64,000 nucleotides of DNA from assembly GCA_035772405.1 (NCBI GenBank), contig JAYKKM010000119.1:62001-126000 (forward strand), written 5' to 3'. Below the pieces are notes generated by a model. The model was not told the origin of the DNA. It saw only the letters and a list, made by a program, of their open reading frames with translations, and did not search any database. This document shows, one piece after another, positions 45,763 to 55,380 of the stretch. Numbering within the stretch: position 1 is the stretch's first letter; each line of letters opens with the position of its first letter. The stretch is from Chrysogorgia sp. JL179-B06. Its lineage: Eukaryota > Cnidaria > Anthozoa > Scleralcyonacea > Chrysogorgiidae. The translations under genes were made by a program, and so were the position numbers.

Positions 45763-46374
45763 ATGGCGACGCAAAAATCAATGAATTTACATTGTTTTTT
45801 AACCCAATTTTTATTTACGAACGAGATTAATAAAATTTCAAAAATAAATAAGTTTTTAAATAAATATTATTAGGGTACATTTCCTGCAAATATTTTTCCT
45901 AAAAAAATTTATTATCCCTCGTGTTGGATTTGGAATACGGATGAAGCAGATCAAAACGGTCAATATTGGATTGCTATATGGGAGGATAAAGAAAAACATA
46001 TGAATTTTTTTGATAGTTTTGCAAAAGATGTCTCGTTTTATAAACGTGAATATTGGTATGATTATAGTGTAAAAAAAGGACTAACATTTCAATATATTCA
46101 AAGTAAACAATTACAATCCAAAAATACTGCAGTGTGTGGAAATTGGAGTTTATTATATTTATACAATCAATGTCGTAACGAATTCGAAAATAATAATAAA
46201 CAAAAAATATTTAAAAATGAACGTATTAAACTAAAAAACGATATTAAATTTAAAAAAAAAATAGAAACAATTTTAGGTAGTGTACTCGTAGGAATATATA
46301 ATAAAAAATGTAAACAAAATTGTAAGAGTAATAACAATCAGTCATGTTGTAGTTTTAATAATGCCAATTTTTAA
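45763..46374 (+). pseudogene. PRO: Adenain-type cysteine protease, with stop and altered catalytic His
   Basis: Maturation protease of adenovirus/Polinton type, which would trim capsid and core proteins at Gly-Gly sites. Landmarks: the acidic catalytic residue in FFDSF (about 46006-46020), the oxyanion-hole Gln and catalytic Cys in LQSKNTAVCGNW (about 46112-46144), and a Cys-rich C-terminus. Two defects: an in-frame TAG at 45871-45873, and Tyr (TAT, 45964-45966) at the position of the catalytic His in GQ-x-W. Either would be expected to abolish activity unless the start lies downstream and another residue serves. ATG 45763 is the inferred start. Confidence 0.8.
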
Positions 46375-46417
46375 TTAAACAAAAATTAATTATTTACAGT
46401 GATTTTTTTATTGTTTT

Positions 46418-46621
46418 TTACCAGGGTAATGTACTCATAAAATCAAAACCTCCTTTTTGTTTTCTTTTTCGAACAGTCCTTTTTGGTTTTCTTTTTCTTT
46501 TTCGAATACCAATTCCCAATTGATTTCCAACTATTGATGCCAATGGTCCCAAAAAATCTAGAACACTACCCCCTTTTTGTTTGTTTTTTCTAGAACTCCT
46601 TCTATATCGTCTCCTTGCCAT
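46418..46621 (-). CDS. Basic core protein with two QKGG motifs (67 aa)
   Basis: ATG 46621, TAA 46418-46420. The order is basic (RRRYRRSSRKN), K-Q-K-G-G, a hydrophobic segment (SVLDFLGPLASIVGNQLGIG), basic again (RKRKRKPKRTVRKRK), K-Q-K-G-G and a short tail (FDFMSTLPW). The two Gly-Gly junctions would release the middle hydrophobic/basic piece if cut by the adenain-type protease. It resembles small core proteins of adenovirus-like viruses in layout. Convergent with the protease gene, 43 bp away. Confidence 0.65.
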   Translation of the reverse strand: MARRRYRRSSRKNKQKGGSVLDFLGPLASIVGNQLGIGIRKRKRKPKRTVRKRKQKGGFDFMSTLPW

Positions 46622-46743
46622 GTTTTTAAAAAAAAGTTCATACACAATATACACACCCCATACTATATATACTTTAAAAAAAACGATTTTCAACAACTCT
46701 ATTTATTTTTTTAACAAACATTTATTTTTCTTTTTACATTTAT

Positions 46744-47421
46744 TTACAAATCATAGATTATCGTTGATTCATGTGGAAATACATTGGTTCTAATTCTACA
46801 ATTTTCATACCCTTTTCTACAATTATCAAATACCAAATAACCATAGGGTTTCTCATTAATTTCCCTTAATACTTTATTAAATCTATTTCTATTAATTTTT
46901 TTATTATCACATATCGTATACATATTATTATAATCGCTTAAATTTTTAAACATAACATAATATTGACTATTGACACGTAAATTTCGCAATTTACCATTAC
47001 CATATGTTAAATTTTGACATGTAAAAATAACACTAATGTTACGATGATGGACATCTTGAGTTGCAATATTATCTATTCTTTCAAGATTTTCTTTTGATGA
47101 TGTTGCAACTAACATGAGATCATCTAATATTATTAACGTATTTTCACGGGTATTCGTTTGTATATCAGTAATGCGGGGAATACCCTTTTGACAATCAATA
47201 AATTCAACACTAATATCTGTTTTTTCCGCAAGAACTTTTGCCATTTCAGCGTACAGAGGTTGATAAATTGAATATAAATAAACAATTTTAACAATTGCAG
47301 GTGTAATCATAATGTTAATATTTTTCAATAATTGTAATATCCAATATGTTTTCCCACTTTGACTAGGGCCGCATAACGTTAACATAAAAGGGTGTTGAAA
47401 TGGTAATGAAACATTGTTCAT
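46744..47421 (-). CDS. ATP: Packaging ATPase (225 aa)
   Basis: Intact FtsK/HerA-type ATPase predicted to pump the genome into the capsid. Walker A is GPSQSGKT (residues ~18-25) and Walker B is LIILDDL (~95-101), followed by a QDVHHRNISVIFTCQN stretch with the expected sensor Gln/Asn. Length matches Polinton ATPases. It starts one base after the polymerase stop on the same strand, indicating co-transcription or shared regulation. Confidence 0.9.
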   Translation of the reverse strand: MNNVSLPFQHPFMLTLCGPSQSGKTYWILQLLKNINIMITPAIVKIVYLYSIYQPLYAEMAKVLAEKTDISVEFIDCQKGIPRITDIQTNTRENTLIILDDLMLVATSSKENLERIDNIATQDVHHRNISVIFTCQNLTYGNGKLRNLRVNSQYYVMFKNLSDYNNMYTICDNKKINRNRFNKVLREINEKPYGYLVFDNCRKGYENCRIRTNVFPHESTIIYDL

Positions 47422-47422
47422 T

Positions 47423-50400
47423 TCAGTTATCTAAAAATCCAAACGGTATCGTATTAAAATTATTTTTAACAACACGTTTATTAAATGTAAATGAAAATTT
47501 TTTTATTTCATCCTCAATAAAAATATGATTAAGTTTATCTTTACATATTTTATTGTGATATTTAATTTCGATGATCTGATCTTGATTTTTAACACATTGT
47601 GTCAAGGATAAAAAATTCAATTTTTCTTTTATTGTTTCATTTTTTAAAGTAAAACCTTTGACATGAATACATTCCTGATTTAAATTAGTTATATACGCGT
47701 AACATTTTGGACCCGTTGAACAAAAATTTGTTATCCATTCATTTTCATTTAATTCATTCGTTAAATCTCCTAAATAATTTCCCGTTTTAACATCAGTATA
47801 ATTATTTTCATCAGATATATAAATAACAGAATCTGTATCAAAATATAAAACGCGATCGTCTAATTTAACGAGTAACTCGTATAATTTCAAACGTGCATAT
47901 GCAGTGACAAAACATGCAATGATTACATTTCCCGTTTTTAGAGGGGTTGTTGCATCATCAATTTTTTCATATGTACAACGTAATAATGTTTCGTTTATAA
48001 ATTCCATCGATGTTAATTTTTTACTTTTATCATTGGCGATATTTAATAATTCTTCATAATCGTTTTAAAAAACACACTTGTGTATTATTTTCGTTTTGGG
48101 CAAATTTTCCCCATAACGAATTTAAAAATGTTTTTGCAATAGTTCTTAATCCGGGATTTTTCTCTATTTTGTCTTTATCTAAAAAAACATTTTCATTTTT
48201 TAAATAATCATTACAATACTGTTTAATTTTATCATCATTTTTACTTCCATCTGCGTTCAAACAATCCGTAGGAATTCCTGAAGATTCTTGTTTGATTTTT
48301 AAAAATTGATTTACGTATTGTGAAAAGATTTTTTCTTTGCGTTCAAAATGATATGTTTCGTAAAGAGCAATTATTTTATATCCCTTATCTATAGCAACAT
48401 TAATCTCAACACTAGTCCAAGTACCCGTCAAGTATCGATCGCTTTCATTATGTTCACATTTATTACATTTATCCACAGCACATTTATAACATAATGGAAA
48501 TAATAATTTCCCATCTATTCTAACGGGTAAAACAGGAAAGTAAATATTTCGAGGAGGTAAAATACAACATTTTACTAAACCAAATATGTCCTTGATTTTT
48601 ATTTTATTACAATCTTTCCCCAGTAAAATAGTAGGATGACCCACAGGAAAATCATAATTTTTTTGTACATGAGGGTATAGCGATGTAAAATCTACGTAAC
48701 TTATTCGTTCGTTGGGTTTTGTTTCTTTAAATAAACATACGGGGGAAGTTCGTCCCCCATATAATGCGTCACGTGGTGTTAAAGGAGTAAACGGATAAAA
48801 TTTTCTTTTCTTTTCAATTAATTGTTTCTGTGTATATATTTTTTCTTCTAAATAATCACATTCCCACATCTCGATTAATTTGTAACCGGTATTTTTTATT
48901 GTCCAAGAAAAACGTTGCGTATTTGCATATAAATTACTAAATTTTTCGTTTGTAAGAACGTTTAATGCATAGGGGTCAAAACATTTGGGACATCCGTGAT
49001 AAAAACAACCATGAAATTGATATATCGTATCATTATAAAAACCATCGACAAAACGGCCTAGAATTTTTTTCTCCCCATTTTGTGAACAGATATATTCTAA
49101 ATTTCCTCCTAATTCTCGATTAATTTCATCTAACCAATCAATAGCAATTAAACTCTGTTTTACACCCCCCGCCTATACCCCGAAGCAGGAATAATTCCTA
49201 CACAATTTTTTTAAAAAAAATTAAGTCTATACACTTTCAAAGCTAAACTAGCAATCGTAATACAATTCTTTGCATAAAAGGGGGTGATATGACCTATGGT
49301 ACCGATCATTGTAGAAAATTTAACACATCCCTTTCTTAAAATATCTACATCACTACAACAATAATAATAAATCTCTTTACGAAATATATATTTCTCTTTC
49401 TTTTTTTCTAAATACCATTTTTCAAATTCATTAAGTGTTGCTGTATTCATATGTTGCGTATCAAAAAATTTCCGATCTACAATTTCACCCTCATAAGTTA
49501 AATCGTAAAATTCATAGGGATGAAATCCCTTACATTCCCCTTGAAGATCCATTGCTTTTGGAATATCCGCTAATTTCATACTAAAAAACAAATAACTATC
49601 GAGGATTCTAATATTTTGTTCTTTAATTATTAAACTCATTATTTTAGTACCGTTCATTATAGTATTCGGCATTATCTGTTTTATTTCTAAAAGATATTTT
49701 AAAATAAAAATAGTATCAAATCTACACCCGTTATGAGCTATCCAAACGGAATTTGTTTGTTCAAACATAAATTCACATAAAGTTTCAATAACATTGTTAT
49801 CAAAAATAAATTGTCTATTCCCACAACAACTAACTTTTTCAATAGTATTATCGATAATTTCTTGATCCTTTTTTTCAAATATTTTTGTTTTTTTAAATTC
49901 AATATGTTGACATTTTTTACATACCTTTTGGACGATACAATAAAACGGTACGAGCAATTTAGTTTCGGTTACTTTTGTTTCAAAATCAAAAAAAAATAAA
50001 GTGGGTTCACTTTCTTTCCTCTTGTTATATTCAAGTGAAAGGGGTTTCACATAACAAAAATGAGGTTGTTTCATGTATTTATCACAATGAAAACAAAATC
50101 GTTTGCTACAATCATGTTTAACTGTTTTATTAGAAAAAATGAAAAAGAATCGAGGACAAATTTTGTTACAGGTTTTACAATAAAAAAAATATTGACACGG
50201 TGTTAAACGATCATAATTACTTTGAGAGGGTTTAAAAATTTTATTTGTTAAATGATTTGTAAAACAATTTTCATCATAAAAAATTATATCACAACTGCTA
50301 CAAATAAGTTTATTATTTTTATCTTTACACTTATTCGGATATTTATAACATCGTAAACAAGTTAAGTTATTTGTAGTACATAGGTGATTATCGATATATT

Positions 50401-51475
50401 CATGGCGTGTAAAATGACTCATACATTTAACACAAAAAGAACTGGTGTTAAGTTTAGAAAATTCCTTTATGCTTAAGACTACATCGTAATGATTATTATT
50501 TAACCATAAACATACAATTTCATTAGTTAATTTAATAAGATTACCCTCACTATCAGTTCGTGAATCATAAATTATATTATCGGAATGAGTGTCAGCATAC
50601 ACTAACAAATCAACACCCTGTTTTTCTAAATAATTATTATATACTAACTCAAACTGTGTGGCATCAACATTACCCTCGGGTATCCCACATTACCGATATA
50701 CATTTCGAATTTCTTCACACGTAAATAAATCATCCACGGGTTTATTGGGTTTTCTTTTCATTATAAAATATTTAGCGTCTTGTTTTAAAAATGATAAACC
50801 CACTAATATTGCTAAAGCAAAACAGCAATCTTTCACTGTACGAAATAATACATGGCTAAGAATATAAAATACCCCCGTGCGAAATTTACGGCCATATTTT
50901 TTTACATTACTTTTCACACCGCCTTTATCTGTAGCATTTCCCTTATTCAAACTATTATAAATACTTTTTTTCCTTAATACACTATTTTTTTTTATTTGTA
51001 CTTATTCCCGCGGGAAAAGTTTGAACTATTACCTTACTATTCCATCCATTAGCTATTATTTCTTTATTACTCTGCATAAATTTTTCCATAATATTTAAGA
51101 AATATTTAACGTCAAAGTCTTTCACGGGTAAAACGGCTGTAGAGAAAAAACTTTTTGCGCATTACTAAAGATAAATCTAACATAATCATCATCACTTTTT
51201 ACATTTGCCCGTGCAATGTTAATTAAATAAGAAAAAACCAACGATAAGGATTGAATAAAACTAATAAAATTAACCGTTTTTTCCCGTGAAACATCCAAAG
51301 AAAAATGTTGTTCAGTGACTTTAAATTTTTCTCTACTAATAGTTTCTATATGATTAACAGAAAAATAATCGTCTATTTTTTCATTTTTCTTACTTTCTTT
51401 TTTCTTATTAAATAAACTTACAATTTTATCTATATCTTTTTGACTATATTTTAAATTTTTCTGATCATCATTCAT
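47423..51475 (-). pseudogene. POLB: Protein-primed family B DNA polymerase, multiply disrupted
   Basis: Would replicate the linear genome. From the N-terminus: a Polinton-type amino-terminal domain with a QSNKE segment (near 51080); Cys-rich zinc-binding region (50435-50050); exonuclease motifs FDFET (~49980), HNGCRFD (~49725) and YCCSDVDIL (~49350); polymerase ALYGGRT (~48760), motif A YVDFTSLYP (~48685), motif B LNSLWGKF (~48110) and motif C YFDTDS (47828-47845). Lesions: frameshifts near 51140, 50990, 49170 (G-run) and 48062, and in-frame TAA at 50690-50692 and 49211-49213. All catalytic motifs remain readable, so the damage is recent or partly technical. ATG 51475 is the inferred start. 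Confidence 0.92.
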
Positions 51476-51638
51476 CTTCTTTTTTTTTTCTAAAACAAGA
51501 AAAACACGCCGTTTTATTTTTATTTATGTTTTCGTCTTCTCCATCAACACGATCAATAGTAACATCGTATGAATCCTGTATATTAATACATGTCAACGTA
51601 AGTATAGGAGGGATTTTTTTTGATAATAAAGAACCCAT
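51468..51638 (-). CDS. Small protein with N-myristoylation-like start (56 aa)
   Basis: ATG 51638, TGA 51468-51470, overlapping the polymerase start by 8 bp. It begins MGSLLSKK, which fits the Gly2/Ser6 myristoylation pattern with a following basic pair, and ends with Cys residues and a Lys cluster (CFSCFRKKKEDE). A lipid-anchored membrane protein is plausible. No family recognised. Confidence 0.45.
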   Translation of the reverse strand: MGSLLSKKIPPILTLTCINIQDSYDVTIDRVDGEDENINKNKTACFSCFRKKKEDE

Positions 51639-51679
51639 TTAAAAAAAACTAAAACAAAAAAAAGAGAGTAAAAAAAAAT

Positions 51680-52003
51680 ATGAGTGAAATTGTGTATATT
51701 GAAATTTATTTACAAGCGTCTAATTTACCTTATATCGGGTATGAAATTCAAGATAATGATCCCTCAATATTATTTACCCCGTATCTTTTAAGGGAATGTT
51801 TACTAAATTTTACAGAAGATAAAGAAAAGATAATACCTATTTCATCAAAGATTTTAAAACAAAGAATAACAGAATTAAAAAAATAAATATACAACTGCCC
51901 CGAAGATATTATCTATAAAGTTGAATGTTTGGTAAATTTTATTCAGACACATGAAAAAAATAATGATTATTTAGGAATAAAAACTATATTTAAAAAAAAA
52001 TGG
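51680..52003 (+). pseudogene. Hypothetical protein with one in-frame TAA
   Basis: ATG 51680. One frame is open to the TAA at 52001-52003 except for a TAA at 51884-51886. Part 1 has a β-rich start (EIVYIEIYLQAS) and DPSILFTPYLLRECL; part 2 continues as NCPEDIIYKVECLVNFI. It overlaps the start of the SET gene (ATG 52000). Function unknown. Confidence 0.45.
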
Positions 52004-52551
52004 TAAGAGTTAAGTTACCTCGAAAAAAAAGACGCAATGATAAATCTCAAAGTATACGTCACGTTCTTCAATGTAGAAGTAAAACCTTAAAAAAAATAAG
52101 ATGTCGTAAACGAACAGCAAAAACAAAAAAATGTTGGATTCATTTAGCAAAACAAAATAACTTACGTATCAAGAAATCAACGATCCCAAATGCGGGTGAA
52201 GGATTATTTGCTTGGAAAAAACCTTTTAAACCCGATCGTAATATTTCTTATTATACGGGTCAAAAAACAACACATTCCAAATTGGATCGTAAATATGGTA
52301 AAAACACAAATGCTGTATATAGTATTTGTAACGATGCAAACACTTGTATCGATGCTTATTTGACAACTCACGCCGCAGCACGTTATGCGAATAATGGGAA
52401 AACCGGTTCTATATATAAAAATAATTCCGATTTTGTTTACGATCCCAATAATAAAAAAATGTATTTAGAAAGTATAAAACATATAAAACCCCATGAAGAA
52501 ATTTTTGCAGACTATGGTGATAACTATTGGCAGAGAAAACAACCTTCATAA
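52000..52551 (+). CDS. SET-domain protein (predicted lysine methyltransferase, 183 aa)
   Basis: Intact. A basic N-terminus with a Cys motif (QCRSKTLKKIRCRKR … KCWIH) is followed by a SET domain at residues ~57-178: the cofactor-binding NAGEGLF segment (~65-71), RYANNG (~128-133, the R-x-x-N-H position, with Asn for His) and EEIFADYG (~166-173) with the catalytic Tyr. SET enzymes methylate lysines, often on histones, using S-adenosylmethionine. Short SET proteins without flanking domains are known from large DNA viruses. Notable because the same element encodes a protein with a histone H3-like N-terminus (57431-58507). Confidence 0.87.
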   Translation: MVRVKLPRKKRRNDKSQSIRHVLQCRSKTLKKIRCRKRTAKTKKCWIHLAKQNNLRIKKSTIPNAGEGLFAWKKPFKPDRNISYYTGQKTTHSKLDRKYGKNTNAVYSICNDANTCIDAYLTTHAAARYANNGKTGSIYKNNSDFVYDPNNKKMYLESIKHIKPHEEIFADYGDNYWQRKQPS

Positions 52552-52553
52552 CA

Positions 52554-52838
52554 ATGGTAGGAAGAATAAGAGAATTACGGGGTGGTGATTTTAAGGGGAA
52601 AAAAAGGCAACGTGGGGGTATTTTTAAAGGGAAAAAAAGGCAACGTGGAGGAAATAAAACAGTCAATAAATACGGCAAACTTTTTATAAACGATTTTAAA
52701 AAAGAGCTTAAAAAAAAAGCTAAAGTAGTAAAAATTATTGCAAAACTAGGAACGAAAAAAATCAAAAGACAATTTCAAAAGGGAGGACTTGTATATCATA
52801 AACCCAGAAACCATGTTGAAAAGTTTTTAATGTATTAA
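52554..52838 (+). CDS. Basic core protein with four Gly-Gly motifs (94 aa)
   Basis: ATG 52554, just after the SET gene. An N-terminal repeat reads L-R-G-G, then twice (D/I)FKGKKRQRGG; the body is Lys-rich (KKELKKKAKVVKIIAK), and F-Q-K-G-G lies near the C-terminus. The Gly-Gly sites fit the specificity expected of an adenain-type protease, and the composition fits a DNA-condensing core protein. The internal repeat is also visible in the DNA (GGGAAAAAAAGGCAACGTGG near 52598 and 52631). Confidence 0.65.
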   Translation: MVGRIRELRGGDFKGKKRQRGGIFKGKKRQRGGNKTVNKYGKLFINDFKKELKKKAKVVKIIAKLGTKKIKRQFQKGGLVYHKPRNHVEKFLMY

Positions 52839-52862
52839 TTTTTTTTAAATAAAAACATACAT

Positions 52863-53456
52863 TCAGTGTATTATTTCGTTACATAAGAGGTTATTGTCCA
52901 TTGAATATTTTTCTACATTATAAGCTCTTATTTCATTAAAATTTACACTGATGAAATTAGGGTAATCCACATTACATTCGCATTCCCCTTTACATTTTTT
53001 ACAAGTGTAATTTATAGTTTTATTATAAAACCAAAAATCATAATATAATGCTATAATACTCCTAAAACACTCATAACTAAAACAATGTTTTCTATCATAA
53101 TCTAGTATCTTTAAATATTCTCCAATTCTTTTGTCGTTGATACGTGGGGATAGATCATCATTCCATGCTTCACATATTTTACGAAGAAATTCATAACATT
53201 CTTCTGGAATGTCGTGTTCCTCTTGATGTATAATATACATTTTGGGATTTTTTGAACATTCTACTTCCAGTATAAATTTATACTGTACATATTTTTCATA
53301 ATCAGCAATAGATATTAGTAGATGATATCTTGATTTTTCAATTTCCACACTTCCTACTAAATGCCAAAAAAAACCGGATTCCACATAACTATATTGTGTT
53401 AAATCATGATAAATCTTATATCCCTCTTGATTTTGTACTCGCTGAAAAATAGCCAT
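52863..53456 (-). CDS. Hypothetical protein with Cys cluster (197 aa)
   Basis: Intact; TATATAAA at 53486-53493 lies about 30-37 bp upstream. Aromatic and acidic throughout, with a Cys-rich knuckle (CKKCKGECEC, residues ~152-161) that could bind zinc. No known family recognised. First of four consecutive minus-strand genes in this part of the element. Confidence 0.6.
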   Translation of the reverse strand: MAIFQRVQNQEGYKIYHDLTQYSYVESGFFWHLVGSVEIEKSRYHLLISIADYEKYVQYKFILEVECSKNPKMYIIHQEEHDIPEECYEFLRKICEAWNDDLSPRINDKRIGEYLKILDYDRKHCFSYECFRSIIALYYDFWFYNKTINYTCKKCKGECECNVDYPNFISVNFNEIRAYNVEKYSMDNNLLCNEIIH

Positions 53457-53485
53457 GACACGTGACCCTCTTTGATAAAACGATC

Positions 53486-53493
53486 TTTATATA
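53486..53493 (-). promoter_or_regulatory. TATA box for the gene at 52863-53456
   Basis: TATATAAA on the minus strand, 30-37 bp before the ATG. Confidence 0.5.
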
Positions 53494-53502
53494 TACCCCT
53501 AT

Positions 53503-54183
53503 CTACGTATATCCATCGGAATAAACAATAGAAATATCGTATTCATTATAGGGGTGATTCGCTTCAGCCAATTTAAGACCATATTTAAAAAAAAAATGCT
53601 CATCTACAAATTGAATGTTTTGAATCAATATAAAATCTTCGTCAGCAGGTAAATTATAAGCTAAATCTACAAAACGTTTACCCTCGTTAAAGAAATTTTT
53701 CTCAGGATCAATAAACAATTGATTAGAGCTAAAATAGGGTTTATTAGGTTTTCCAATATATGCACCAAATTCAGCCTGGTCGAATAACTCTTTTTTAACT
53801 TGAACAATACTCCATCCTAATGCATCGTTATATTGTTCTACAATATTATTTTTAAGTTTTACATCAATACTATGAATTATTTTTCGTTTATACCAATCTT
53901 TTTTTCTTGCTTCTAATTCTCCCGTAAGATAATTCGCTTTTTTTGTTTGAAAACTTCTATTGTCACTAAATGTCAATGAAAAATCAGTAAATGACCCTGG
54001 AGCACGAATATTTGTTTTAATTTTAAAACCGTCAAGAAAACTCGATGGTATTACACCGTGTGTCCAAGGTACTTCTGGAAACGCATATAGATTATTTGCT
54101 GATTTTAACGCAATTGTCGCGTATTTTCTTGGATTAATAAGCGAAAAACGTTCATTATAATGGATGATTTTTTTCTGACTCAT
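53503..54183 (-). CDS. Hypothetical protein, possibly structural (226 aa)
   Basis: Intact; TATAAATA at 54220-54227 upstream. The sequence alternates short strands and loops rich in Asn, Phe and Pro (APGSFTDFSLTFSDN, KPNKPYFSSNQLFIDP), which suggests a β-rich fold, with no membrane segment. It could be a virion or attachment-type protein, but this is a guess from composition; no family recognised. Confidence 0.6.
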   Translation of the reverse strand: MSQKKIIHYNERFSLINPRKYATIALKSANNLYAFPEVPWTHGVIPSSFLDGFKIKTNIRAPGSFTDFSLTFSDNRSFQTKKANYLTGELEARKKDWYKRKIIHSIDVKLKNNIVEQYNDALGWSIVQVKKELFDQAEFGAYIGKPNKPYFSSNQLFIDPEKNFFNEGKRFVDLAYNLPADEDFILIQNIQFVDEHFFFKYGLKLAEANHPYNEYDISIVYSDGYT

Positions 54184-54219
54184 TTTAATTCCAATAAGAG
54201 AAAAAAAATAAGAACGTTT

Positions 54220-54227
54220 TATTTATA
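54220..54227 (-). promoter_or_regulatory. TATA box for the gene at 53503-54183
   Basis: TATAAATA on the minus strand, 37-44 bp before the ATG. Confidence 0.5.
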
Positions 54228-54444
54228 CTATACGTAGAATGATATCATTTTTTATATATTTAAATGTACAAAGTGTTTCTATGATCATCTTATTTTTTTT
54301 AAAACTTCTCTCTCCTTCTATTTTTACAAAAATAGTGTTTTTGATAACATGTACATCATTAAGAAAATAATAACGTTCTAATGTACGTTTTATTTTTAAA
54401 ATATAAACAGTTCTTAAATGTGCTTTTGATAATTTTTTAAACAA
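54223..54444 (-). CDS. Small basic hypothetical protein (73 aa)
   Basis: Open frame from ATG 54444. It alternates basic and hydrophobic residues (LRTVYILKIKRTLERYY, NTIFVKIEGE), with a strand pattern vaguely like the small paralogous family but without its Cys signature. Its 3' end overlaps the TATA box of the next gene. Coding status is uncertain. Confidence 0.35.
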   Translation of the reverse strand: MFKKLSKAHLRTVYILKIKRTLERYYFLNDVHVIKNTIFVKIEGERSFKKNKMIIETLCTFKYIKNDIILRIV

Positions 54445-54552
54445 TCTTTGTGTTTCTAAAAATAAAAGGAAAATACATTCAATATGTTTTTGATTTTAAA
54501 ATCAAAAAGTGAATTTTTTTATTTAGGAAAAATGTTCAGGAGAGAATAAATT

Positions 54553-55338
54553 TTAAAAATTAAATTCCTTATCATACATAGAGAGTACAGATCGTTCATT
54601 ATCCACATCTTCTAATTTACGAAACAAACATGCAGCAAATAAAAGACATTCAAACAAACTACAATGATACAATAAACATGTGGGTTCACTAGTATGATAC
54701 CAACAATTTCTTGGTTTAAGATTATAAAACGAAAGTAAATATTCGTACTTCTCAATTCCAAAATATTCAAGATTCACACAATGTAAAATAGTTTTTTCTT
54801 GAAGTGTTTTAACTAACGACGATTCTTTATCACCACCTTTATACCCGATAATAGCATTCGGGGGAAAAACATTACGAAATAAATAACTTAATCTATTTAT
54901 AAGTTCACTTTGACTAAAATAATCTCTTGATTTTTTTTCAGATAAATAGTCTAATCCATGACATCGATATTGATAGTAGACAGTAGACCGTTCCCTTCGA
55001 GTTAGTTCTTTGTAGGGTTTTAACTTCCCATCATAACAATGATAAATAAAATACTTGTTCGTTTGAAGTTCGAGAAGAGTTACTTCACGATAACTGGGTC
55101 TCTCTCCTTTAAACTGGTAACATTCACTATCCATTATATGTGTGATACGCGATAAAAATAATTTCTGTCGTTCTTTTAATATTTCTTCTTTACATTTGTT
55201 TAATGCACAATTATATTTACCCGCATACAACTCTTCGATAGTCGTCCCTTCAGATTCTTCCTGGAGGTTTGTCTCTAACGGGATGTAGTCATCTGCTTCT
55301 TTAATTTCGCTGCTCTTCTTCTCAAATATTTTTGCCAT
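54553..55338 (-). CDS. Cys/His-rich accessory protein (261 aa)
   Basis: ATG 55338 (MAKIFEKK) is preferred over 55380, because the TATA box at 55392-55398 would place the transcript start downstream of 55380. The C-terminal half has an IIGYKGGDKE segment, a CVNLEYFG segment and Cys/His pairs (RNCWYH … YHCSLFECLLF). This spacing reminds me of an uncharacterised nuclease-like family found in invertebrate mobile elements, but I cannot confirm it. Divergent from 55838, with a shared regulatory region between. Confidence 0.55.
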   Translation of the reverse strand: MAKIFEKKSSEIKEADDYIPLETNLQEESEGTTIEELYAGKYNCALNKCKEEILKERQKLFLSRITHIMDSECYQFKGERPSYREVTLLELQTNKYFIYHCYDGKLKPYKELTRRERSTVYYQYRCHGLDYLSEKKSRDYFSQSELINRLSYLFRNVFPPNAIIGYKGGDKESSLVKTLQEKTILHCVNLEYFGIEKYEYLLSFYNLKPRNCWYHTSEPTCLLYHCSLFECLLFAACLFRKLEDVDNERSVLSMYDKEFNF

Positions 55339-55380
55339 CTCTCTCTCTCCTACACTCAGACTGATATTAATTATTTTCAA

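Noticed and set aside
49811..49999. Small plus-strand frames inside the polymerase region
   Set aside because: They are antisense to conserved exonuclease motifs and have no promoter or recognisable product.
32651..51886. Reassignment of TAA to an amino acid
   Set aside because: Intact genes use TAA as terminal stop and hardly contain it internally; one stop per affected gene fits mutation better than a changed code.
54223..54444. Assigning this small protein to the paralogous family
   Set aside because: The strand pattern is similar but the Cys-containing signature is missing, so it is listed only as hypothetical.
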